Positions 10,960 through 22,515 of a DNA stretch of 64,000 nucleotides are shown here, piece by piece. Within the stretch, counting starts at the first letter, position 1. Each line of letters starts with the position of its first letter. The DNA lies in the NCBI RefSeq assembly GCF_000004195.4, contig NC_030680.2:142167545-142231544 (forward strand), written 5' to 3'. The stretch is from Xenopus tropicalis (Eukaryota; Chordata; Amphibia; Anura; Pipidae). A program made the position numbers and the translations under genes. The notes below the pieces were generated by a model that saw only the letters and a list, made by a program, of their open reading frames with translations, was not told the DNA's origin and made no database searches.

Positions 10960-11687
10960 ACACAGTTTGATAATTAGTCTCAATTACCGGCGGCGCTTTC
11001 AGCAAGAAACCGTTTTACGCCACGTACGCGGAGGGAATTTGTTAGGCTAAAATCTCCCTGAAATAAAGTGCTCCTTGGCAACCATTATTTTTAATACTTT
11101 TCAAAAACCTCTGAATTAGGTAAATAAGAATGAATTGCCTTAATACAGACTTTTTTTTTTTTTTATAACCTGCTCGTTATAATCTTATTAGGAATTAGAA
11201 CCTTCTAGCATAACGAGAGAAATCCCCAGCAATTTGTCTGTGTGTGTGTGTTTGAACGGGCCGGGATTTTCATTATTTGCAAATTAAACATCGTAGGAAA
11301 TCAATTTTCGGCATAAAGATGAAAGGTGGCAGAGTTTGATTCCATTTGCGCATTTCCCTAATCAGGAATGAAAATGTATTTTCGAGCACATTCTGTAAAG
11401 GGCCGGTACCTCAGTTGTTCCCAGTCATATTAATCTCCCCAGTACAAAAGGATATACATATTCATTTGGCGGCTAATGGAAAAATGCATGTTTCCGGAAT
11501 AATGAAGGAAAAGATTTTAGAGAATGGACATTATACCTTCGGAATTAATTTGCTCTGCGGGTTTGGCACTAGAGCAGGGTGCCCGCGCCTTAGCAATGGG
11601 TCCCATGTGTTACACCGCCATGGAAAATGGGACTTTGTACTTTGTGTTTACCACCATAAAGTGGAGGCCACTGCATCCATGTGGAGT
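10960..11687. other. Unique non-coding DNA, candidate conserved element
   Basis: This stretch lacks repeats, retains CpG sites and holds AT-rich homeobox-like words (AATTAAACATCG, GGAATTAATTTGC). It forms the first part of a 216-residue frame (11346-11996) whose second half is the minisatellite at 11750, so the frame is not evidence of coding. A regulatory role is only a guess. Confidence 0.35.
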
Positions 11688-11695
11688 AACACATG

Positions 11696-12224
11696 CAGGG
11701 TTGGACTGGGGGATAAAGGGGCCAACGGGGATGCCACCCCCCTAGGTAACACCGCTGGCCACATCCCCTGCACCCCTCTAGGTGCCCCTGCTGGCCACAT
11801 ACCCCGCACCCCCCTAGTAGACCCCGCTGGCCACATACCCTGCACCCCTCTAGGTGCCCCTGCTTGCCACATATCCCGCACCCCCCTAGTAGACCCCGCT
11901 GGCCGCATACCCCGCACCCCCCTAGGTGACCCCGCTGGCCACATCCCCTGCCCCCCTCTAGGTGCTTCCTCTGGCCACATACCCCGCACCCCCTAGGTGA
12001 CCCTGCTGGACATATACCACGCACCCCCCTAGGTGCCCCCGCTGGCCACGTCCCCTGAACCCCTCTAGGTGCCCCTGCTGGCCACGTCCCCCGCCACTCC
12101 CCCCTAACCCCTCGTAGGGGCCCCCGCCAACTGCCTGACATCCTCCACTGAACGTGCAAATGAAACGCGTCAGGGGAGGACACCGGGGGGTAGAAGTAAC
12201 AGGGATCGGCCCAGTCCTACCCTT
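11696..12224. mobile_element. hAT-like MITE with an internal 36-bp minisatellite
   Basis: Left end CAGGGTTGGACTGGGGG; right end CCCAGTCCTACCCTT. Flanked by AACACATG and AACAAATG (11688-11695 and 12225-12232), an 8-bp duplication with one change. Inside, about 9 copies of a 36-bp unit (GCTGGCCACAT...CCCCT) run from about 11752 to 12090. Because 36 is divisible by 3, the array gives long open frames on both strands with a 12-residue period. These are artefacts. Confidence 0.88.
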
Positions 12225-12352
12225 AACAAATGTTGTTTGTAGGGCATTGTGCTGTATTCTGGTGGCATTTAGATAAATATCACATGATGCACTATTTCTT
12301 ATGCAGGAAGAATTTACTACACAGGCTCTAAATAATACTCCAGGGCCAATTT

Positions 12353-12660
12353 CAAGTATAATACCCCAGAACACACAGTAGGTTAATTGAAATGCCAGTT
12401 AGAAATATAACACCCTTGAACACTTAGCAGCATAAATGCAGTGCCACTTGGAAGGCTAATTCCAGGTATAATACCCAAGATCACATGGCCGTATAATTGC
12501 AATGCCAATTAAAAATACAATACCCTTGAGCATATGTGAGCATAAATGCTGTACCAACTGGACATATAATACACTTAAACACATGGCAAGATAAATGCAG
12601 TGCCAACTGGAAATATAATACTCATAAACATGGCAGCATAATTGCAGTGCTGAATGCAGT
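12353..12660 (+). repeat. Degenerate tandem repeat, unit about 50-55 bp
   Basis: Phrases like CATAAATGCAGTGCCA-CTGG and AATATAATACCC-AACACATGGCA recur roughly five or six times with many substitutions. It is an old array compared with the near-identical arrays further right. Confidence 0.7.
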
Positions 12661-12945
12661 GCAGAAAGGTCATGTAAAGGGGGATTGGGCTTTTCTGGGG
12701 AATAATTGGACAGGCCAGCACTGTGCGCATACAGTGATGTCATTGCACGCATCTGCGATGATGTCACAGGAAGACCTCCTTGGGACACTCCCACAACCCC
12801 CAAGGCCACCGTTGTCTATGTTGACAGCGACAGCTCTGTAAATGGGTGGGTCAGGGGTGGATCAATAGACACGCCCCTTACACCTTAGCTGATATTTTAC
12901 TGGCTAGGCTGGTGAATACTGGCCTGATGGCAACCCTAAACCTGG
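12661..12945. repeat. Remnant of a MITE related to the GTTGCCACC family
   Basis: The right part has TATTTTACTGGCTAGGCTGG and ends TGGCAACCCTAA, as in the family at 6954 and 52639. Duplicated flanks were not found. Two GATGTCA words and short CACCC blocks make up the rest. Confidence 0.4.
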
Positions 12946-13244
12946 GGCACCAGGTGCTGCTGAACTACAATGGCTTAGGAAATGGCTAATATGATTGTAG
13001 AGCTGGCAATGTGATTCCAGACATATATTTGCCATAAAGTGGAAAAATAGCCATCAGTAAATGCAGTTGTTAGTTATTATTTTTGATCCTGTTTTCACTT
13101 GACATATCACTTACCTGCAGCTGCAGTAACTTACCAGCACATACCCTTGTTAAAGTGCTTTCAGGAAGCAGCTCAGCGAGGATCTGGTTCAGCAAGTACT
13201 TTGCCTTTAGTAGTTGAGATCTAAAGTACAGTAACATCCATAAT

Positions 13245-13530
13245 AGATAAGGCAAAAAGGACACATATCCATCAAGCCCAAGCGTTTGCTCGAGTAACTC
13301 CTGGTCGGCCTCTAAGCCAACAGCGAGGAGAATAGAGCAGGCCCCGGGGAAGTAAATGGGAATTCTGATGTTGCCTTCAGTTTGCTGCAGAAAGGGACAA
13401 ATATTCCTTCTTGACTGACAACAAATGGACCTGTACAGTCCCTGGACCCACATGCAAACGGATCACTTGCTCAGAAACCATCCAGCCCTTTCTTGAAACT
13501 ATCTATTTTATCTGCCAATACACAACTAAT
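13245..13530 (+). repeat. Old copy of the ACATAGTAACATAG interspersed repeat
   Basis: Order and wording follow the better copy at 56200: a CATATCCATCAAG block, then AATATTCCTTCTTGACTG, CAGTCCCTGGACC, and CATCCAGCCCTTTCTTGAAA with TATCTGCCAATAC. A 127-residue minus-strand frame across it is a by-product. Confidence 0.6.
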
Positions 13531-14010
13531 CCATTTACCTCTTAAAGGTCCTGCATAGGGCTGGGTACCATAGAAAATCCACAAAGCGGTCAGGTTTTGG
13601 GCAGAAAGTCTCTTAAAACCCTGACCATGTGACTGGTCCGCTGGTTCCCTGCCTGGGTATCCAGGTCGACTTCTCTCCAATGGTAACGCCATTTCTGGGT
13701 CCGTGGGCCCTGTATCAGAGCAAACACTCTGCTTGGGGGAAACAACATTATTTCTCAAGAAAACCCAAAGCTGGTGACCATGTGTATTGTGCACATGTAT
13801 GTGACATAGAATCATGGGATGAGCCAACTGATGCCACATGTATGTGCATAATGAGCAAGCTGTGGGAAACCCATACACATAATGAGCATGGTGGCCATGC
13901 TGGGGCACTTGTTCATTATAAACATACATGTGACATAGGATCTGTTGATTTACATTCTAGCCGGTGGGATAGCATTGTGGGGAGATTAGTCGATTAGTCG
14001 GGAGAGATTC
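13531..14010. other. Non-coding DNA with short direct repeats
   Basis: ACATGTATGTG-ATA and CATAATGAGCA words recur between 13790 and 13935 at irregular spacing, suggesting a decayed tandem. No exon seen. Confidence 0.5.
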
Positions 14011-14193
14011 GTTGGAGCTACTGATAGCAGCTACTTGTCATGGCTACTAAATGCCAGAAAATCCCCTGCCATAGACAGTACTGAGAATTGCCTCTGCTAA
14101 AACACACATAGAGACAATTATCAGTAAATGATCAGCACTGTCTGTTTTTGTAGCCATGTAGCTGCTACTAGTAGCTCTGTGTGTCTTCACCCT
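14011..14193. mobile_element. Foldback MITE, AGGGTGAAGACACAC family
   Basis: Right end GTGTGTCTTCACCCT is intact; the left end is truncated or decayed (GGAGCTACTGATAGCAGC). It abuts the next MITE directly, within about 3 bp. Confidence 0.75.
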
Positions 14194-14195
14194 AA

Positions 14196-14510
14196 AGGTC
14201 CCATTACACAAGGCCGATAGTAGTTGCCGATATCGGTCCCTTGGACCGATTCGGCAGCTAATTGGCCCGTGTATGGGCACTACCAATGGCCCTGCCCGAC
14301 CGATATCTGGCCTGAAATCGGCTCGTTGATGCGGTCCCCGGACCGACTTTGCCTATACCCATCATTATAATTCATTCGTTTGGCCCCATGGCCAAATGAT
14401 CGAATTACCCTAGACTCTCCCAATATCGCCCACCCGTAGGTGGGGGATATCGGGAGAAGATCCGCTCGCTTGGCGACATCGCTAGATCTGTCAGTGCATC
14501 TTCCCCTTTA
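14196..14510. mobile_element. Harbinger-like MITE, AGGTCCCCATACAC family
   Basis: Begins AGGTCCCATTACACAAGG and shares GCCGATATCGGTCCC, GATGCGGTCCCCGGACCGAC and CACCCGTAGGTGGGGGATAT with the copy at 24412-24764. Its right terminus is degraded. Insertion beside or into the preceding MITE explains the tight junction. Confidence 0.7.
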
Positions 14511-14512
14511 AG

Positions 14513-15130
14513 TAGCCACGTCCCAGTGTTCAAGAACAGCGTCACTCATCTGTTACTTTCCATCTGTATAAATGCACAACTGTCCGATGGATCAGAGAGA
14601 GAGAGAGGACACCTATAACGTTTCTTCTCGGATCATGGAGCACAGCAACCTATTCAGTATGTGATATTGTTACAATCGCTCGCTGCCATCACATTTACCC
14701 AGGATTCAGCAGGGATATATCTGAAAGAAATCCAGATTTTAGAAAAATACAAATATAAAACCTACGTTCTGAGCAGTTGCCCTTAAACCTTCCCTAGCCA
14801 GAAGCTCCTTGATCTTCCCTTGACTTCTTTGTGACTTATAGAGATAGCTTCAACCCCAGCCATAAAGCACAGCAGGATTGATGATAGTGTCCATTTAAGA
14901 AGATATGGGAGGTCAGGAGTGTTGCGACCACGTTGCAGCTGGTAGTTCATGAATCCATCCAACCTTGCAGAAGGCTTTTGTAGGAAGATGTTCTTCTCTG
15001 CTGGACTCCTGCTCACTCAAACGTAGATATAGATGACCTTCAGATTCCCCTCAACTGTGTCTTTTATAGCCATTATCAGTGCACAGCCATGACAGCAGCA
15101 TGTCCCCCCCATCAAAAAACACTCCTGAAC
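14513..15130. other. Unique-looking non-coding DNA
   Basis: Contains a short GA run (about 14595) and no recognisable element or exon. Confidence 0.5.
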
Positions 15131-15310
15131 TATGTAAAGGACAAGTATACCTTACATTTTTTATTTCCTCTTTGAACTTGGAATTATTAATGGATTTCTG
15201 GTTCATGGAAGATGACGCTACAGGCATAGGCAAACAAGATGCTCCATTGTTACCGGCCTTTGCCATTAACGCTGCCCATATAACTGTGGGGCTGAAAGAA
15301 GAGTTAATCC
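15131..15310 (+). repeat. Fragment of a T2/Kolobok-like MITE
   Basis: TGTAAAGGACAAGTATACCT resembles the left end at 36661 (TTAAAGGACAAGTAAACCCT), followed by a similar ATTATTAATGG-type segment. The right side is lost. Confidence 0.5.
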
Positions 15311-15340
15311 AGAACATGATTTATTTACAATGTGTCTAAA

Positions 15341-15817
15341 CTAAAGAAGACAGGTAGGATGTCTTGAGGTTAGAATTGCTGCGAGCTGAGCCATCTCGTG
15401 AGATATCAAGTGTCAAGTGAGAATCACTTAGTCAGTAATGTTCCCACCCCTGCAGGTGCTTGGGCTCAGGGAATCGCGGGTTTTATGGAAGCGGGGGACT
15501 AGTTTCCGACTGCGGAATAAATATGGAACCTGCTTTCCGCTGGCTGGCTACATGTGAAAGTACCTTTTGGCGATGTGAAGCTTTCTAAATACATAACAAT
15601 AACGATAATGTGTGAGGAACGAAAATTAATGGAGTTTTTCCTGTTAATAGCTTTTTGGTGTGTTGTTAATATTATTACTATTTTTGCTTCTTGGAAATAG
15701 CTTGGGTTTTAGACATTATTTCAGCTCAAGTCTCATTTGTGGTCAAATATTTGCCTACTGTCCCCGTATATCTTTGTCTCTAAAGTTACCAGTAGAGGCT
15801 TTTTGCATCCCTAATGG
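15341..15817. other. Unique-looking non-coding DNA
   Basis: Nothing recognised. Confidence 0.5.
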
Positions 15818-16117
15818 CAGTGATCCCCAACCAGTGGCTCAGGGGCAACATGTTGCTCCCCAACCCCTTGGATGTTGCACCCAGTGCCCCCAAACCAGGT
15901 AGTTATTTTTGAATTCCTGACTTGGGGGCAAGTTTTGGTTGTATAAAAACAAGATTTCCTACCAAATAAAGCCCCCTGTAAGCTGATAGGGTGCATAGAG
16001 GCCCTTAGCACCTGCCCTAATTTGGCACCTCCATGAACTTTTATGGTGCTTGTGTTGCTCTCCTAGTCTTTTTACATTTGACTGTGTCTCGCCAGTAAGA
16101 AAGGTTGGGGACCCCTG
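15818..16117. mobile_element. hAT-like MITE, CAGNGRTCCCCAACC family
   Basis: Left end CAGTGATCCCCAACCAGTGG; right end AAGGTTGGGGACCCCTG, inverted. The related copy at 32585-32872 lies in opposite orientation. The flanks CCTAATGG and CCACCTGA do not match, so either the ends eroded or one boundary is off. Confidence 0.78.
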
Positions 16118-18347
16118 CCACCTGAGCCAAGTTTCTAAACCTGCATCATGGCTGGAGCACCCCTGTCTACCATTCATCCATAGTTTCAAGAATATCTAGG
16201 AGAGTAAATAGGTATTCACCTAAAATCTTATTCTAATTCCCCTTCCAAAATATCTAGGAAAGCGAAAAATAGGGGTCTTCAGAGTTCTAGCCAAGGAATT
16301 GTGTCTCCCTAGGGTTGGCAGCCCCACTGTCTTGGAACTACAGTGTTTGGCTAAATGCAGGTGAAACAAGTTTATCTAGAATATAATGCCACCTAATCTG
16401 ATATTATTGTTCAATAGTTCCGCTTATTAGGTGCACAGAATGTTTCTTCTTTGTATATTTGTACAATAAAGCTCTTACATTGACAAGTATCCAGACACCC
16501 GCCCAACATCATATTCCCAAACCAAGGCAATTGATATAAAGTTAATTCTCCGTTTGCTGCTATAACTGGAGTTTGCTTACATTTAGCAACAAGAACATTA
16601 GTGAGGGCACTTATGTGTCGGGGTTCCAGTTCATCCCACAGGGGTTCAGTTGGGTTGAGGTCAGAGTTCTATGCAGTCAAGTTCTTCCAATCTCAGCAAA
16701 CCCATTCTGAATGGACCCAGCTTTGTATATGGGAGAATTATTGTGCTTATACATTAAAGAGCCTTCTCCACAAAGTTGGAAGCACCCAATTGTCACAAAT
16801 GTCATTGTTAGTGATGTGCAGGTTGGAAAAAATCGAAAAAATTCACCTGCTCCAAAACTTTGCCCATCCCGACCCGGCAATCCATATGGGGCACAGTAAG
16901 GTCGTAATCGGGGAAGGCGGAAAGACGATCTTAGAACCCAAAAATCTTTTGCAAATTGTTGGTAATTTTTTAACCCAACATACTTTGCCAGAAAACAAGA
17001 CGTAAAGACAAGGCTTTATTTTATTAGACACAGTTATTTTATTAGACAAACGAAATACAAGTCTTGTGGAAGCAGTCTCTGAACCCGCTCGACCTGCAGG
17101 TCCCATGGGTTTGGGGGCAGCCTGTACATAACTTGGCACTGTATTCTGTAGCCTAAAGGTTTGCCTCAGTGGAACAGGGGCCCTAGCCATGGATTCAGCC
17201 CCAGACGCTTATTCAGCATTCAGACAGTGTTATGGCATCTGCCAAACCCAAACTTTTCTGTCAGGCTGCCAGAGGATGAGTTTAAACTATGGCAATGCCC
17301 TTTACACCATTCTAGCCAATGCTTGGCATTATGTTTAGCTGTGTAGCGACATTATCTATGTTTGCCTCTGAGCACCCATAAAAACCCCATACTCCCTATG
17401 AATAGGTTTTTGTGCTGACTTTGCTTCCGAGGGCACGTCATTTTAAATGGAGTGTGGCCTTATGGGGAAAATGGGAGTGGCCGGATTGATTAGTGTAGCC
17501 CTGGTTTGTCCAAATGAAGCCACTCAGATCGGATGTGGCCCTCCACAATAACTTTTTATGGTCCCTTAGGCCGTTCAAACACATCAATGACGTTTTTGGA
17601 TAACATCATCATTTGATTAGAATTTGGCCCTTGGACATGAAGCATTGTGAATAAATGGGCCACTGTGGTTGGAGATGGTTGGACAGCACTGGTGTAGCCT
17701 AAAATGTCTTAATTCATCAACCAGGAATATTGTGTGGGGGGGGTATCTAGTCACATAGTTAATCAGGTTGAAAGAAACACATTAGGAGCAATCAATAAGG
17801 CAGGGAGCACTCAGGCTGTAAAGTACTGCTTAATTTGCTTTATTGGCTCTAAATATGCTTGCCGCTCAAGAGCTCTATTTCAGTAAGTGCACATTTAAAA
17901 GTTCTTAGGATTTATAGTGATTGGATAGTGACCAAGCCCCATCATATTTTTGCATCCAATCAAAGGATTACTGAGGGGAAGAGTCCTGCGTTGGCCACTT
18001 GAACAAAGAGAACCCTTCAGCTTGAAATAGGCTTTAGGTGTTTAGTTAAATTCTCCTTCCTGAAATTCCCAAACCATAGCTACCATAGGACTCCAGCTGT
18101 TGCTGAACTACAGCTCCCAGTATTTCCCTGCCCTTGACCTAAGCCTTGTTTGATGCTATTGAGAGAGTTTGCCATGGCAACGTACCTATCAGAAAAAAAC
18201 ACATAAATGTATTGCTCTGGCAGCCAAGAACCCTTTATGTCGCATCTTTCATCCAACCCTCTAGTTCAAAGAATGGGCTGTTTATTCTAGGGATAAAAGA
18301 AAGGAAATCAACCCTGTGTGTATACGGCCCATTATTTACAGTATATA
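16118..18347. other. 2.2 kb non-coding DNA
   Basis: No gene seen. Bases about 16808-16900 (GTTAGTGATGTGCAGGTTGG then CCCATCCCGACCCGGCA) look like an old repeat also glimpsed at 53150. The rest is not recognised; open frames are under 135 residues and featureless. Confidence 0.45.
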
Positions 18348-18438
18348 CAGGGTCGGACTGGGGGGTGAAGGCTTGGGTCTGGCTCACTAGTGCCCACTGG
18401 GATTTTTCCTGGTGTCCCGGCGGGCCAGTCCGACCCTG
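18348..18438. mobile_element. Very short hAT-like MITE, CAGGGTCGGACTGG family
   Basis: A 91-bp internally deleted copy: CAGGGTCGGACTGGGGGG left, GGGCCAGTCCGACCCTG right, nearly perfect inverse. It sits in a TATA run (AGTATATA left, TATATATA right), so the flanking duplication is only approximate. Confidence 0.85.
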
Positions 18439-18618
18439 TATATATATATATACGCAGAGAAAGTGGGTGCAATGCATGGTAATCTAAATGGTCCCATCAA
18501 CATTCCAAAGGGCGTCTTGGGAAGCAATGGATTTGCCCAAGTCATTCTTACCCATGAGTAGCTACCTACTAAACACAGCTTTCTGTAGGTGCTGGGAGTT
18601 GCATTATATTAGCAGGAG

Positions 18619-18895
18619 AAGGTCGGACTGGCCCACCAGGATACCAGGAAAACTCCCGGGGGGCCCAGGTGTCAGTGGGCCCTCCTGCTCCTGAGCATTT
18701 GGCCTGTTTCATGGCCTTTCCCTATTTCTGAATGGGAAGGAAGAGGAGAAATAGATGGGAGAATAGATGCTAGCATGTAAATAAAAGAGACTGGGAGAAT
18801 AAAGAGGTTGGGTGAGGAAAGGAGGAAAAATAGTTAGGAAAGCGGGCCTAGGGTCTAAGGTTTTCTGGTGGGTTCCCAGTCCCAGTTCTGGGTGT
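18619..18895. mobile_element. hAT-like MITE, CAGTGTTGGACTGG family, ends eroded
   Basis: GTCGGACTGGCCCACCAGGA, CAGGAAAACTCCCGGGGGGC and CAGGTGTCAGTGGGCCCTCC match 4100-4388 and 7253 onward. The right end stops in TTTTCTGGTGGGTTCCCAGT without the GACACTG terminus. Confidence 0.75.
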
Positions 18896-18899
18896 ACAG

Positions 18900-20494
18900 G
18901 TTTGGACTTTACCAACATTGTCCTCTGCCAACTTGCACTGCTATCAGGTATCTGTTACCGCCCCACCTACAGCTGAAGGTTTGGAGAGACCCCATTGGGT
19001 GCAGGGTTCCCTATTTGCACCCTCACTAATATATATAATTATTATAAAGTAACACCATTAGAAGGAATGGGCCGGGAGTAGAATAAAGGCACCACTAGAG
19101 GTTAATCCCAGCGCTGCTCAGGCAAGGTTATAGGGAAGTCAACGCGCTTGTGGCTTCTCATTATGACACTTGCTCTGATTGTCACGGCCATGTAACATGT
19201 CACCGGCCTCTCACTCACATTACCCCCCTCGCTCAGGGACAACAGCGGGATACAAGTGTTATTCAATGGATACGGTGTGATAAGTGGTTAACCACTCGGG
19301 TGCCAGAGACCTTAGCTGTATGTATAGGACCTTCAATAAAGAGAGAATAAATATATTTTTAGCATAAATTTTGGGGGGTTTTGGATGATTTTGCACCAGT
19401 TAACCTGAGATCTTTTGTATTGTAGGGTTCATTAATAGCCTATGGATAGAGCCAGATAACTTTTTTTATAATCTATATAACTGTAACATAAGGATGGAAG
19501 CTGCCATATTGCTTACTTTATAGACTGTACATTATAGGGGAACCTCATTACTGCCACCTTCAGTTTATATGTTATTAGACTTGAATCAAACATTGTGCCT
19601 GCAGGGCCATATTATATATATATATATATATATATAGGCACCCCAGGGCCAATGCCTTGGGTGGCAGCTTTATGGGGGTGGCCCTCGGGTGCCTATATAA
19701 TCAATACGTTTCCAAAAACACTCCCCAGACCAACTGTGTAAAACTGGTAGCAGAGCTGGGGGGGGGGGGATGAAGAGTCTTTAGGTGCATTGTGGCAGAA
19801 GTGACATCACATGTAAAGGAAGTGATGTCACACGTAATGGAAGTGATGCACAGTGATGTCACTTCCACAAGCTGGGGGGCCTAGGGAGGCACCAGACCTA
19901 AATACAGCATTGCTTCCCTGTTATTACATTACCCCCACAAAGCAAGTGCCCACCCAGAGGTTTTGAAAGGGTCTAGTAACCAATGGTAACCAAGCAGATG
20001 TTTGATTTCAAATAGCTAACCAGGTTCATAGGGTAACTAGGCCTGCATTCATTCATACAGTTGTCCCCAGCATTGAAAAGACGATTACAAAGAAGCTGCA
20101 ATAATAATGTTAATGATAATAAGATTTTTTTCAAGTATTTTACCTATTTTTTCAGATGCTGTCTTTTTCTTTTTAATCCTTGAAGCCAAGGTCAGTGGCT
20201 GCAGATCCATGCCGAGTTCCATACATTACCGCTGAATGACATCCCTTGATTACATCCCCTTATTACATACACTAATTACATTTTACCAGGATCCACATCT
20301 GCTTCGGTCTCAATTCATCACGTTCCTTCTTTTTTTTTTTTAAATGAACCTTCTCTCCCGTAATCTCCTCCATTCTTTGCCGTTCCGTGCATTTATCTCT
20401 TCCCCTTTGTAGCCCCTTCCCATGTTCAAGGGATGAAATTTCATGGAGTTTTATAGATCTGCCCAGAGAATGTATTTTTACCAGTGTGAATCTA
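18900..20494. other. 1.6 kb non-coding DNA with a TA run
   Basis: A (TA)n run at about 19613-19635 leads into a segment with GTGATGTCAC repeated near 19800-19860. Nothing coding recognised. Confidence 0.45.
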
Positions 20495-20765
20495 TTAAAG
20501 GGGAAGTCATCCCTGCTTATAACAAGAACTTATAACGCTGATTAAAATGGGTCTGAGTTCTTGCCACTTGCCCCCGTTGCTGTCAGCAGATCCCTATTGG
20601 TCGGCCTTAGGAATAGAAGATCCAGAAAGTTGGTCTCCCCAATGGGGTGCTGCTTACCTGAAAGTTGGAGTTGGGGCAGGATTGTGGGTGTGGTCACCTT
20701 GATGCAGTTGGGTGGGGGAGGAGTGGCCTAAAGCCTCTGTTGGTTTAAATGGGAATTGTTGAGAA
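20495..20765 (+). repeat. T2/Kolobok-like MITE, partial
   Basis: Begins TTAAAGGGGAAGTCATCC, fitting the TTAAAGGRR start remembered for Xenopus T2-type elements. The opposite terminus was not identified. Confidence 0.5.
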
Positions 20766-20939
20766 GTATGTTTGCCCCAGGGGGGAGTATGGGTGCCCTA
20801 GGGGGATCATTCATTACACACCACACCGTGTGCAATAAAGGGCACAATTGCCTGCATTAGGCGCACTCAATCCAAGAGGGGAGAACAGGGTAGGCACATA
20901 GGCGTGTACTTGCGCCCAAATGACCCCTACTGTCATCAT

Positions 20940-21260
20940 TAGCGATGAGCGAATTTTTTCACCAGGCATGGATTCGCAGTGAATTTCCGCATTTCGCTGT
21001 TCGAATTGTTTGCGCAAAACTCCCGTGAATTCGCTGTGGAAAAAATCAGGGCGCATCGCGCACGCGGGTGACAAAAAAAAGACGCGGGGACCAAAAAAGA
21101 GGCGGGTGTCAAAAAAATCGTGCAACAAATGTGTTTCGCGGGTGACAAAAAAAAAAGACGCGGGCAACCAAAAAATTGCGCAACAAATGCATTTCGCAAA
21201 TGTTTCACCGTTTCACGAATTTTATGGCGAAGTGAAATGGGACAGATTCGCTCATCACTA
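20940..21260. mobile_element. Foldback hAT-like MITE, TAGTGATGAGC family
   Basis: Ends TAGCGATGAGCGAATT and GATTCGCTCATCACTA. Flanks GTCATCAT and GTCACCAT (20932-20939 and 21261-21268) are an 8-bp duplication with one change. Internal GCGGGTGACAAAAAAAAGAC blocks are repeated. Confidence 0.9.
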
Positions 21261-21398
21261 GTCACCATCCTGTCTTACGGATGCCATCTTGTTCTACTGC
21301 TGCCATCTTGCTGCCCTACTCTCTTCCTACCTATGTACAGATCCAGGGCAGTCTCTCTGGCATTAGACGTTCTTTTACGCTTTGGAAGTTTTATGCCA

Positions 21399-21543
21399 TG
21401 GCTGGGTGAGCGGCAGCAAGAACAGACTAAAGGGTAAGTGTTCCTTCTGTCTTGCCATTTTGATACAGTAATATAACTATACCAATCAAAGCAAGATAGA
21501 AGGAACACTTACCCTTTAGTCTCTTTCTGCTGCCGCTCAGCCA
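21399..21543. repeat. 145-bp inverted repeat, possible short MITE
   Basis: Left arm 21399-21455 (TGGCTGGGTGAGCGGCAGCA to TTCCTTCTGTCTTGC) pairs with right arm 21491-21543 with few mismatches, across a 35-bp loop. AGACTAAAGGGTAAGTGTTC is identical in both arms. Confidence 0.85.
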
Positions 21544-22064
21544 GTGACAGGCAATAAATCTCAGGCAAGTGATATCACTGGAAGTCATCTTTCTCTTCCC
21601 AACCAAAAAGCAATTTGTTCAAACACAGAAATCAAACTTCATCTGGCGACGGCGCTGATAAGTTCTTCCCGGGCCAAGGAAACAGTCCGACATGCAGCAA
21701 TCCCCTGCACAAAACAAACAGTCGTCACCCATCAATATTTCAAATCTCATTTTTTTTTTCAGCAATTGCTTTCCCTGCATTATAAAGGGGAAAAAAATTA
21801 ATTTGCTAAATTGAGATGTTAAGAGATTAGAGACCTCTCTTCTGGCTAAAGGGCAAATTAAAAACATTCTATTATTTTTGCTGTACACCAGTAACTCTTA
21901 TTCATTTATATTAAATGTAAAGCCTTCCATATATTTGTGCCACAATGAGCCGCAGGGGAGCGGGGGGTATGGATATCAGTGACGCACACCAGGAAGAGTG
22001 GACTTAGAAGGAAGTGGGGTACTGGGGGTTGCAGAGGTTGGTCCAATAGCGACATTAGACAGAT
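21544..22064. other. Unique-looking non-coding DNA
   Basis: Nothing recognised. Confidence 0.5.
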
Positions 22065-22072
22065 ATTGTAAA

Positions 22073-22237
22073 CAGGGTCGGACTGGGAGGTGAAGGGCCC
22101 ACCGGGGCCTCACCTGACGTCCTGCCCCGATGCGTTAAATTAGCGGTCGGGCAGGGGGAGTGCAGGTAAGGGTCGGGTCTGGGCTGCCGGGGCCCACTAG
22201 AGCCGGGGCCCACCGGGATTTTTCCAGTCCGACCCTT
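22073..22237. mobile_element. hAT-like MITE, CAGGGTCGGACTGG family
   Basis: 165 bp. Ends CAGGGTCGGACTGGGAGG and CCAGTCCGACCCTT. Perfect 8-bp duplication ATTGTAAA (22065-22072 and 22238-22245). The final base T replaces the usual G. Confidence 0.92.
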
Positions 22238-22267
22238 ATTGTAAAGGAACTGCAGACTTTATTTTAG

Positions 22268-22515
22268 CAGGGTCTGACAGGGGGGTCACCGAAGCTGTCA
22301 CCAAAGGGGCCCCACACCCCCCAAGGGACCCCCGCCGTAGTCCCCCCCACCCATACAACCATCTTCCCCAAGCATGTATAATTAGGCATGCTGGGAGATG
22401 GGGACCAACGGGCCCTGGAGTGCTCAGTAGGGATCAGTTCTTGGCCGACGGGGCCCACAAGGGCTGGGGCCCACCGGGTTTTCTCTGGGTGTCCCGCTGG
22501 CCCAGTCTGACCCTG
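22268..22515. mobile_element. hAT-like MITE, same family, 30 bp from the previous copy
   Basis: Ends CAGGGTCTGACAGGGGGG and GGCCCAGTCTGACCCTG. The flanks TATTTTAG and ATTTAACG do not form a clean duplication. The body has the CCCACCGGGTTTTCTCTGGG block shared with the family. Confidence 0.85.

Noticed and set aside
11346..12183. Open frames of 216 (plus) and 197 (minus) residues with a 12-residue repeat
   Set aside because: They coincide with the 36-bp minisatellite inside a hAT-like MITE with defined flanking duplications.
13070..13453. 127-residue minus-strand frame
   Set aside because: Most of it overlaps a decayed copy of the ACATAGTAACATAG interspersed repeat.
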